Positions 34,698 through 43,517 of a stretch of DNA of 64,000 nt are shown here, piece after piece. Numbering within the stretch: the first letter of the stretch is position 1; each line of letters opens with the position of its first letter. Location: contig JAZGUH010000222.1 of NCBI GenBank assembly GCA_037893225.1, positions 1,281,902 to 1,345,901 of the forward strand, in the 5' to 3' direction. The stretch comes from Hippasteria phrygiana. Its lineage: Eukaryota > Echinodermata > Asteroidea > Valvatida > Goniasteridae. Position numbers and translations under genes: made by a program. The notes below the pieces were generated by a model. That model was not told where the DNA came from, did no database searches, and saw only the letters and a program-made list of their open reading frames with translations.

Positions 34698-34865
34698 ATG
34701 GCAGACACACCTTCCTCTACCAACACTCTGTCATTACGACGCTCGATGATACCAATAATCTTGACATGTATTATTATTATTTCTTTGATTGTGTTTGGAA
34801 GTGAATTATCCAGTTTTGAAAGGGATGAATTGTTGGATAGTTTAAATACCGTTGTATCGAATTAA
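34698..34865 (+). CDS. small single-pass membrane protein of the Polinton
   Basis: I prefer the ATG at 34698 (context 'gtcatgg') because the upstream part of the frame has no ATG. This gives 55 residues. A hydrophobic helix, 'MIPIILTCIIIISLIVFG', is followed by an acidic tail ('SSFERDELLDSL'). It lies 45 bp after the polymerase stop and 112 bp before the ATPase, on the same strand. Small membrane ORFs occupy this kind of slot in related elements, but I cannot name a function. It is one of the few Polinton frames without a lesion. Confidence 0.55.
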   Translation: MADTPSSTNTLSLRRSMIPIILTCIIIISLIVFGSELSSFERDELLDSLNTVVSN

Positions 34866-34977
34866 AGGAATGACAATAATACTTTGTACGATATTGTATA
34901 ATTTTGTTTTGCTCCATGATATGACGTCATACATGTTATTAGTTATTTAGATTTCTTATGTTAAGTCACTTTACCTC

Positions 34978-35680
34978 ATGGGCACGAAACTTCAGCATCC
35001 TGCAACATTTTGCGTGGCAGGCCCAACGAGCTGTGGTAAAACTCAATGGGTCAGTAAACTAATAAGGCATTGTCAACATGTGTTTATTGAACCGCCTGAG
35101 GGAATATGGTCAGTATCAGCCGGCTTACGAGGAACTGTCTCGCGATCTACCTGATGTTCAGTTTGTGGAGGGGTAATTGCCTGAGGATTGGACGGAACTC
35201 ACCGACCCGAAGTACAGAAATCTAGTGATTTTGGACGATTTAATGCTCGAATGTGGACGTGATCCCCAAGTCACAAAACTGTTTACTCAAGGATCACACC
35301 ATCGTAATTTATCCGTGATCAATATAGTGCAGAATTTATTCCACCAATCTAAAGAAAGCAGAACGATTAGCCTGAATTGCCACTATATCGTGCTGTTCAA
35401 GAACCCCCGTGACCGGTCCCAGATTGTAAACTTGGCCAAACAGATGTACCCCGGACAGACTAAATTCATGGTCGAGGCCTACGCGGATGCCACCAGTCAA
35501 CCCTATTCGTACCTCTTTGTTGACCTCAAACCAAACTGTCCGGAAGAACACCGTCTGAGAACAAACATTTTCCCCGATCAACCAATTTACGCCTATGTGC
35601 CTAAATATGACCGCTCTATGCTAATTGCATTCATTCATCATCATGACTCGACGGCTGAAGGACAATATGCCCACACGCTG
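34978..35680 (+). pseudogene. Polinton FtsK/A32-type genome-packaging ATPase (broken)
   Basis: The likely start is the ATG at 34978. Walker A 'GPTSCGKT' is at 35020-35043 and Walker B 'NLVILDDLML' at about 35218-35247. It is followed by 'HHRNLSVINIVQN' and 'FKNPRDRSQIVNLAKQM', typical of the A32-like packaging ATPases of Polintons. The enzyme would drive DNA into capsids. Lesions: a frame change between 35090 and 35160, and an in-frame TAA at 35174-35176. The family C-terminus appears near 'LRTNIFPDQPIYAYV' (about 35590). The frame then runs on without a stop into the next gene, so the exact end is uncertain. Confidence 0.88.
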
Positions 35681-37507
35681 CACGTGTTGAGTAAATCAAC
35701 ACCCCGGAGAAGGAAAGTCATTCTTCAGCACGCGGACAAACCCTTACAAAAATGTCCTGTGGTATTCCTGTGGTATTCCTGTGGTATTCCTGTGGTATTG
35801 CTAATTACCACACGAATTACCACAAGATGTTGTAAAAGGTCTCGGTATGACAGGAATACCACACGATTTGCTGTGGTAAATTACCACAGGAAACTAATTC
35901 CTGTGGTATTGCTAATTGCAACATGAAGTACCACAAGATGTTGTAAAAGGTCTCAGTATGACAGGAATACCACACGATTTCCTGTGGTAAATTACCACAG
36001 GAAACTAATTTCCTGTGGTACTGCTAATTACAGCATGAAGTACCACAAGTTTTAGAAAAAGGTCTCCGTATGACAGAAATACCACACGATTTCCTGTGGT
36101 AAATTACCACTGGAAAGTAATTTCCTGTGGTATTGCTAATACCACATGAAATACCACAAGATTTTGAACCAGATGATGGTATGGAAGGAATACCACAGGG
36201 ATGTCATGTGGTAATCCTGTGCTGATGTCTTCTTGTACCACAGCAAACTGCATGGTTCTTGCAAGTCTCCATAGGTGGGAAAGTCAGTTTGACAGGAACA
36301 TTTCATAGCTTCTTGAGATCAAACATTTTTATGACTAATAGAAAAGTTATTGCAATACTTGTAATTGTTTATATCTAAAAGGAATTATATTTGATGCACT
36401 ATCTTCATGTTAATGCCACAGCCCTAAGTGAAATAATCATAAAGGAATACAATTTGAACACATATGTATCACATTATAAAAAAATTCTATGGGGGTCCAA
36501 AAGTGTGACAAGTTTTGGTGTCCCTGTTCACCTGACCTGTGTAATTTCCCATCATCATTAACATTGACTTCACCTTTGGCGGGTACTTTGCTTTACATAA
36601 TTACCATTGGAGTACTTATAGAAGGCATTAAAGAATATGTCCTGAATTGCAAAATCCTAAAAGTGTTAGATGTAGCTGGGACACAAAAATTGGACCCCTA
36701 ATTTATAGAATGACCCATACATGTACATACCCTTACCGAACAGGACTGCTATAATAGCATGTGCATAGCAGTTCAATAGCATTAAACAGCATATATATGT
36801 GCATTCACATAGCATTCACAGATGACTGGATGACTGCTAAATTTTACAGTCAGTACAGTATGAAAATAGCAATCCAAATGATCGAGCTCCAAAGCATTCT
36901 AAATACATACACATGTACATGTATGCAAGTGAAAGTGTGTGGACTGATTGAATACGTCCATTACAGCCTGCAATACAGCATTCCAACCTATCATATTACT
37001 TAGCCTCCACAGTGCAGCGTGGGTCACAATGTCATGACACAGTGACCTTGCATACCAACGGTCAGTGTGGGAAATTTGAAATTGCAGTCAGTTGAATTTC
37101 AGTGCAGAGTGCAGTACCACATACTGTACATGTAGTCTTGCAAGAAATTGTAGAAAACTGGGTAAAAATCATGGATATTTACATGGCAAATGCCTATGAA
37201 TGCCTGCAGGCATTATTTACTGTTCATGTACACACTTAATCTGTACATAACATTTAAAAAATACACTGGATGATTGGCTGAATCATGGAGGAATAAAACA
37301 CATGCTGAATGGACCATGGAGGAAGGAAAACTTCTGTCTGTATGTGCGGTAAGTCTACAATTTTGTACTATACCGTTATAGTGATACGTACAAGTGGGAG
37401 GTGATCACATTCACTAAGTACTTTGGCTTAAAAATTTTCATTTTGGCTTTTAATCTGTTAAGATGTCCGTACTCTCATTTGTACAATAATGTACATGTAC
37501 ATTTGTG

Positions 37508-37958
37508 GGCGATTGTGTAGTGTAGGGCCCTGTTCCCTATAAGGGAACAAAAATCCGCTTTTAGGTTATTAGAATTGCCAAACTAGTTTGCGACATTACA
37601 AACCAACAGGCATGCCGTAGATAAAGGGCAGGGTTTTAGTTTTTGACTTGAGGGAAATTTTGGGGTAAAGCGGCGATGAAGACGACAAAACGCAACTCAA
37701 AAATAAAAGATGGCGATCACCGCGACGCACAGTAAACACGCAAAACCGCGTTGATTCGCATGGCAACTGCCCAAAAGCGCGTAAGAAAATTGCATTTTCT
37801 ACCGCAACAAACTGTTCAAAATTACAAAAAAAAAGATCTCAAAAGAATTAAGAGAAGTCTGCTTTAGGTTAAAAAAGTCATTTTGGAATGAGAAAAAAAT
37901 ACCCTCGACTCTATTTTGATCAAAACTAAAGAAGGGTCCTGTACACTACACAATCGCC
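37508..37958. mobile_element. 451 bp MITE nested in the 4 kb element
   Basis: Flanked by identical 8 bp copies 'catttgtg' (37500-37507, 37959-37966). Its ends are 'ggcgattgtgtagtgtaggg' and the matching inverted sequence ending 'ctacacaatcgcc'. The 8 bp target copy fits hAT or P type elements. It is non-coding. Confidence 0.75.
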
Positions 37959-38642
37959 CATTTGTGCACACCAACAGTACATGTACAGTACATAATACAG
38001 TACATGTTCTGTATGGAATCGGGTTGTTCTAAAACCCCCTCGACCCCGACGCCACCCATGTTTTTTGGTATGTCTGGCTTGAAATTTAATGTCAAAATGG
38101 CGATGTCCGGAAATTGAGCATGAAGTCGAACATGGTTAAATGGAACTTCGAGGGTTGTCAAACATGACGTACCATGTTTTTGTTTGTTTTGCCTTATTTT
38201 TCTAGCAGATTTAAAAAGGTTCACTGCATACATGTCCGCCAAAATCGGAAAATTATGTACGAATTAATACAAGTTTACTCGTATCTTTGAAACGGGTCAG
38301 CAAATGCAAGATTTTATGACCGTCAGAGATACTCTAAACTCGCCTAAAAACAAAAATTAATACTTTTGAAACTATGCAAAATGTACTTTGACACAAAGTC
38401 CCAAATCTTCCCATTTTAATATGAATTTGCATGCACCCTAGGCTAGGGGGTTAGGATTAATAGCTTTTAATAGACTTGTTAAAATAAATATCTGAACTGC
38501 TAAAAAAAAATAAGGTTATTAGTGTTTTTCACATCACAGACTAGATGATCCTGTACAGAAATGTAACCAACAGTTGTGTAAACCAAATTTATTTGAATTT
38601 AACTCATATATTGCTTGTGTTTTGTGCTCTTTCCTTATACAG

Positions 38643-38772
38643 GGGTGTATTTCACTTGAAGAGGACCAGTTACAGCAGTGGGGATTATCTACAAGAGGAT
38701 GCCGTGCTTGGAACTGACTACATGCACCTACCAAGCTTCATTGATGGGCAGATCAACAAGAGTCCTTCATAA
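38643..38772 (+). pseudogene. captured terminal exon inside the 4 kb element
   Basis: A good acceptor with polypyrimidine context ('ctctttccttatacag') ends at 38642. It is followed by an open frame of 42 codons to a TAA at 38770-38772, including 'DAVLGTDYMHLPSFIDGQIN'. The sequence looks like the last coding exon of a real gene. Copy A at 819-861 keeps only its final part, so the exon belongs to the element lineage. I cannot name the parent gene. Confidence 0.4.
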
Positions 38773-39067
38773 AGTTTCAAAGAGGAGTTGAATTTCATTG
38801 TTTGTCACAAATGTGTATTAAAATCCGTACCAGTGCATGGAAAATTCAGAAATTACTTTTGATAATTAAAATGATTAAACTTAATTTTCACAGTTGTTGT
38901 GCTCTGTGGTTTGGTAAACATTTTCACAGAAAAGTTAAGATAATTACCAAAAAACGTGCAACATTTCCTCACAGGAAAAGTACAAAGAAAAATACTATAT
39001 ATACAAACTCCAACAGACGAAAATTACCACAGAAAAAAAGTACCACAGAAAAATCAGTAGGCCTACA

Positions 39068-39600
39068 ACAGGAAAAAGGTACCATAGGAAAAAGGTACCA
39101 CAGGAAAAAGGTACCACAGGAAAAAGGTACCACAGGAAAAAGGTACCACAGGAAAAAGGTACCACAGGAAAAAGTACCACAGGAAAAAGTACCACAGGAA
39201 AAAGGTACCACAGGAAAAAGTACCACAGGAAAAAGTACCACAGGAAAAAGTACCACAGGAAAAAGTACCACAGGAAAAAGTACCACAGGAAAAAGTACCA
39301 CAGGAAAAAGTACCACAGGAAAAAGTACCACAGGAAAAAGTACCACAGGAAAAAGTACTACAGGAATACCACAGGAATACCACAGGAATACCACAGGAAT
39401 ACCACAGGAATACCACAGGAATACCACAGGAGTACCACAGGAATACCACAGGAATACCACAGGAATACCACAGGAATACCACAGGAATACCACAGGAATA
39501 CCACAGGAATACCACAGGAATACCACAGGAATACCACAGGAATACCACAGGAATACCACAGGATACCACAGGATACACAGGAATACCACAGGAATTAGTC
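39068..39600 (+). repeat. two adjoining tandem arrays of 15-16 bp and 11 bp units
   Basis: The first array has about 20 units of 'ggtaccacaggaaaaa' or 'gtaccacaggaaaaa' (39068-39357). It passes directly into about 20 units of 'ataccacagga' (39360-39565). The shared core is 'taccacagga'. Both strands stay open because unit lengths and base content avoid stops, giving long spurious ORFs. Confidence 0.9.
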
Positions 39601-39970
39601 CTGTGGTAATGTCCGAAAAAACCACAGGACACTTCCTGTGGTAATGTCCTGTGGTAATGTCCTGTGGTATTTTTGTGTGGTAATACCACAGGACATTTTT
39701 GTAAGGGAAGAACTCATGACATGCCTTTGTGAATGCGCCCTAAAAGTATTAAAAGGCCGTGTACCACTAACGCCGAGTCAGAAGAAAAAACTGGCACGAC
39801 ACAAGAAACATCTAAGAGCTCTGGCTGATAAGAAGACTTCTTACTCGACACGTAAACGACTGTTGGTTCAGAAAGGTGGATTTCTGGGGCCGCTGTTAGC
39901 CCCTATTTTAAGCACTCTCGGAGGTCTCCTGTTTCCCAAGTAATGCGTTACGCCAGAACAACAATGATTA

Positions 39971-40393
39971 ATGCTCCATACCGATCAGGTGACTAGGGCC
40001 ATACAAAATGTTCTTCTCACGCGTAACGCTACTCGGACCAAGCTGCAAAGACTGGAAGAAGACATGAACAATATTTTGGTTAGGACAGACCTTCCGGATG
40101 ACGACAAGGTGGCTCTGTATCAGCAAGCATTACAGCAGTATCTTCAATACGATCATGCCCGCAAAACCGAACCCATGTCCGTTACCATGTCAATGCCTAG
40201 ATCCAGTGGAACGAGCGCCCGGGGAATACCGGGAGACGATGCACCGCTGGATGCTACGGGACAACAGACGGGGAAGCCAACACCATCCACAGAGGATGAC
40301 CTAACACCGCAAATTCTCTCCAGCGTACCAAAAACACTGCAGCGCAAAGCTAAAATATTGGTAGATCAGTTGACAAATATAATGACGTCATGA
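39971..40393 (+). CDS. Polinton conserved ORF, N-terminal half
   Basis: 140 residues if the first codon (a TTG at 39971) is used; the first true ATG candidates are internal, or the start lies slightly upstream at 39966. A helical, acidic/Gln-rich first part ('LEEDMNNILVRTDLPDDDKV', 'LYQQALQQYLQYDHARK') is followed by a Ser/Pro linker, then 'SSVPKTLQRKAKILVDQL'. In related elements a 'VPKTYRRKA'-type stretch precedes the domain found in the next ORF, so the two may be one protein. The role is probably virion-associated; I cannot be more specific. Confidence 0.6.
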   Translation: MLHTDQVTRAIQNVLLTRNATRTKLQRLEEDMNNILVRTDLPDDDKVALYQQALQQYLQYDHARKTEPMSVTMSMPRSSGTSARGIPGDDAPLDATGQQTGKPTPSTEDDLTPQILSSVPKTLQRKAKILVDQLTNIMTS

Positions 40394-40743
40394 CTTGGAA
40401 CAAAAATGGTGAACTTGTGTATGAGGGAAATGTTGTAAAAGGTTCAAATATTATCGATCTTGTAAATGACGCCTTAAGAAGTAAGAAAGGCTTCACCCCC
40501 TTAGGATTTCAGTATTTTACACGGGGGTTGGCAAAATCCAATGCTCCTGAAAGTATCATTGGTAATGAAGCACGACGTAGTGTTGTCTGGAAATATAAAC
40601 AATCTGGCTCTGTTGAAAAACGGTTGTTACCAGACCCTCCCACTATGGTTTCACCTCGTACACCGGTTGGAGCTCGAAGGCGAACTAGGGTTATTTCTAC
40701 TCTATTGAGACCCAGAAAACGCTTACACTGGGAAAGCATATAA
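40390..40743 (+). CDS. Polinton conserved ORF, C-terminal half
   Basis: The ATG at 40390 overlaps the previous stop as ATGA. The 117 residues begin MTWNKNGELVYEGNVVKGSN and continue with 'IIDLVNDALRSKK' and 'FTRGLAKSNAPESIIGNEAR'. This is the pattern of a small conserved domain in animal Polintons: a beta hairpin, 'DLVND', then a Gly-Asn motif. It ends in an Arg-rich tail ('RRRTRVISTLLRPRKR'). No membrane segment is present. Either this is a natural second cistron, or one base was lost or gained in a longer gene. Confidence 0.6.
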   Translation: MTWNKNGELVYEGNVVKGSNIIDLVNDALRSKKGFTPLGFQYFTRGLAKSNAPESIIGNEARRSVVWKYKQSGSVEKRLLPDPPTMVSPRTPVGARRRTRVISTLLRPRKRLHWESI

Positions 40744-41314
40744 TAATATGTAATATCCGATTGACGGTAACTTGGCTTTCGTCATCATCCTATGTATAAT
40801 CAATGATTGATGTGATTCTAAGTTTAATTTTGTTTTGTTAATTAATTTTTTATTTTTTTTAATCAATGGGTTTTTATTCTATATTTAATTGGTTCGCTTC
40901 GTCAATATTCCCATATGTAAGAGTAACTTTTAAAAGAAACGGCATAAAATAACGTACAAGCAAGAAAAAAAAAATGTGTAAATAATAATGTGTTGTTTTA
41001 TTGAAGTACGCAATAAATCATGTACATACAGTGATGTGAAAATAGAAAAAGGTGTTCATGTTTTTTTTATCATGCGTTCACAATGTCTAATTCTAACATT
41101 TTTTATCTGTACATGTATTTAACTAAATCTTAAGAGTAAACAACTGCTTTCTCAAACTTCTTAAACCACAGTTAACTAATACTACTTTGTTTTCTGTTAA
41201 ATCATATTTGACTTTCTCGTTTTTGGTTTTTGTTTGTTTGTTTGTTTGAAATCATAATTGACTATTCTATTTTTCTTTTAAAAACCATAATTAACTAACA
41301 CTACTCTTGAAAAC
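40744..41314. other. AT-rich gap between convergent Polinton gene blocks
   Basis: No ORF. The plus-strand block ends at 40743 and the minus-strand block ends at 41315, so this is where both transcript sets would terminate. AATAAA-like signals occur on the plus strand ('caataaatc', about 41010) and on the minus strand. Confidence 0.5.
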
Positions 41315-41821
41315 TTAATTCATTATTTTTTGTTTAACACAAATCTGACGACAAATCAATTCTAAGTCCGAAACTGGTTCGGCCACGTCATATTTCTCCT
41401 CTATAAAATCTTGCACGAGAACATCGTTGATTAAATAGTCTTCCGTAAACACGGATACAATAACATTCATTGAGATATCTCTACACCTATGCATCAAGTA
41501 AAAAAGGCAGTGATGTCCACACACTACAGTATTCAAAGACTGCAAACGAATCATATTATGAACAGAATGTACAGTTCTTTTCAAAAAAATGTAAAAAATA
41601 AGGTCCGTAGGCATCAGGGGGTAGCCCGTAAGAATCAAAGAATTCGGCTCGTCTGTCTTGAGTGAAGTACACAGCCAGCCAGTGAGTGCCCGGTTCATTG
41701 TTCCTATCGCTGTTAACGATATACACGCTGGGGTAATTAGTAACTGGGGGTAACCTATCCGCTGGAAATACAAGAAGTTATCCTTCTTGAGTACTTTTAA
41801 AAGTTGTACGCTATCCATCAA
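41315..41821 (-). pseudogene. Polinton adenain-type cysteine protease (broken)
   Basis: Maturation protease of the capsid module. It starts MMDSVQLLKVLKKDNFL at 41821. The middle part lies in another frame and contains the catalytic His in 'GTHW' (41682-41684) and an acidic motif 'FFDSYG' near 41640. The last part returns to the first frame with 'RLQSLN', then 'VVCGHHC', where the catalytic Cys of the CG pair is at 41519-41521. This is the His-Asp/Glu-Gln-Cys order of adenovirus protease relatives. Two compensating frame changes (about 41765 and 41560) break it. Confidence 0.82.
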
Positions 41822-42778
41822 GTCATTCAGTTGGAGTAATCAATCAGAATATTCCGGCTCCCGTCCACTTCTAGGATACTCTCAAATTCACTGTATACCA
41901 GCACGTTGACGGTTGTTGTAGTGCCGTGGCAAACTGAAGCTCCATACGCAAGTTACTGCGCTTTACCAGGTTAAAATGAGATCCGCATGACATATCGGGC
42001 GACAGATCAAATGCATAGAGGGAGTACCCTGCCTCGTAATCCTCTCTGTTAATATGATTGCCTATGTCCTGGTAGAGTGTATTTATACCCGAGTACAAAG
42101 TTTGATACGCCATCATGTACGTGCCATCTTTCCCGGAAAATTTAGGCTGGAGAGGCCGCCACGGTGTCTGCTCGTTGTCCACGTACAGTCCAAGGAAATT
42201 TAAACCGTAATGCTTGAAATTGAAAGGGTTCTTGTTGTATTCACCGTTGTAATCCGCATTGTCCACCATTCCGATCACCACGGTTTGGGTATCTGACCCA
42301 AGAATAGGTTTTCGCGGGTAAATGACTGATTTCCCTGTGGAATGGAAAAGGTTTTGACTTCCACTCTGCGCAGAGGGCATTTCGCAGTTGCACTTTGCAG
42401 CGTTTTAGCATGGGCCAAGGCCACCGTTGGGCTGACAATGACTTTTCTCACGTAGAGAGAAGCGTCCAAGATTTTCACTCTGTAGTTCTGATCGGCCAGG
42501 GGGGTTAACAGACAGAAATAATTCTTGCTGCAATGGAACTTTAGTTTCAGGTTGACACCGTTCAGTAAAAATCTATCTTGAAAAAATATATCCCCGTGAA
42601 TCGGTCCTAGCAGATCGATTATCTTACTCTCTTTGGTAAATTTATACCGTCTCTTCAACCCATCGTTGAAATTATCATCCAGTGTAGGATCGTTAGCATC
42701 CATTTTCCCAGCGGTGTCTTTGTAAAATAAGGCCGCGGTCAGCTGAGACTGCTTGGCTGCCGGTCCATAGGTCAAAAG

Positions 42779-43328
42779 GGTGTAACCATGCGGTGATGGG
42801 GGATATAGAAAATCGAATCATGATGACAAACAGAGGGCATTTACGAAGAACATGCACGAAAAATAAATTGGATTTTTGTTATTCTATACACATTCACATT
42901 TACCAAGTATACAAGTATAAACGGCATAAAGACGCAGTGATAATCTAATTATCCAAGCGTAATTTTCACAGCACTACGGCTCATGCACATGAGATGGATG
43001 GAGTTTCAACCAGTACACTCGGTGGCAGCCAGCACAGAAAAACTGGCCATCACCCCAAAACTACCCCCTTATAAATGGTGCACGTCCATGGTCGATTACA
43101 CACAGACAATAAATACAAAAGTTATGGCAAGCATCAAGTTATGTAAGACATGCCACACAGTCCAACCGCTGCCCAGGTGACTGTTCCCAGGGATAATGGA
43201 ATGCCATACCAAAGGACAATCCCAGGGAACAATCAACCAGGAGGCAGCAGTATGAACTATGTGGCCTATTGTCATAAGTATAAAAGAATGGGAAAATAGG
43301 TGACCCACCATACGGGCTGGTCACACTG
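42779..43328. mobile_element. 0.55 kb insertion in the major capsid gene
   Basis: Separates the ALMET region from the TYGPAAKQ region, which are nearly contiguous in the family. On the minus strand it starts 'agtgtgaccagcccgtatgg' and ends 'ccgcatggttacac'. This gives a weak inverted match of about 10 bp ('gtgtraccat'). No target copy longer than 2-3 bp can be fixed, so boundaries are good to a few bases. No coding content is seen. Confidence 0.6.
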
Positions 43329-43517
43329 GTTTCCATTAGGGCACGGTACGCGTACGTGTTTGAAGATGACGAGACGAGTTTATCGTTCAGCATGACGTCT
43401 ACCTCGGAGAACAAGGAGTGCAGGAACAGATTGACGGGTCCGACAGGTACATCAGCGTCGAGGTCAGTACCAGTTTTGCTTACAATTTTCTACCTTTACA
43501 TTCATTTGAGGTTCAAC

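Larger units (their letters stand above)
35741..39707. mobile_element. 4.0 kb transposon with 'taccacagga' arrays, copy B
   Basis: The ends are long inverted matches: 'cccttacaaaaatgtcctgt' at the left and its reverse complement at the right. The flanks share only AA (35739-35740, 39708-39709), and the interrupted Polinton frame agrees with a 2 bp duplication. The left end (35741-36240) carries scattered 'tcctgtggta' / 'taccacagga' motifs. The right end carries long tandem arrays. Internal contents include a MITE (37508-37958) and a captured exon (38643-38772). No transposase is recognised. A second copy of the right part lies at 819-1429. Confidence 0.88.
35660..39943 (+). pseudogene. Polinton small basic virion-type protein, split by 4 kb insertion
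   Basis: The 5' part lies at about 35660-35740 (contains 'LHVLSKSTPRRRKVILQH'). The 3' part runs from 39710 to the stop at 39941-39943 ('CECALKVLKGRVPLTPSQ', then 'KRLLVQKGGFLGPLLAPIL'). Lys/Arg-rich sequence followed by a Gly/Leu-rich hydrophobic end is characteristic of a small conserved Polinton ORF, often likened to adenovirus core/pX peptides. The two parts stay in the same frame if the insertion and one AA copy are discounted. The start codon is not clear. Confidence 0.7.

Noticed and set aside
39068..39600. CRISPR-like regular repeat array
   Set aside because: No unique spacers: units are contiguous and nearly identical, and the DNA is clearly eukaryotic.
38802..39689. Long ORFs of 200-280 codons on both strands
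   Set aside because: They are translations of the 15-16 bp and 11 bp tandem arrays; start codons are non-ATG or inside the repeat, and the same repeats open frames in several registers.
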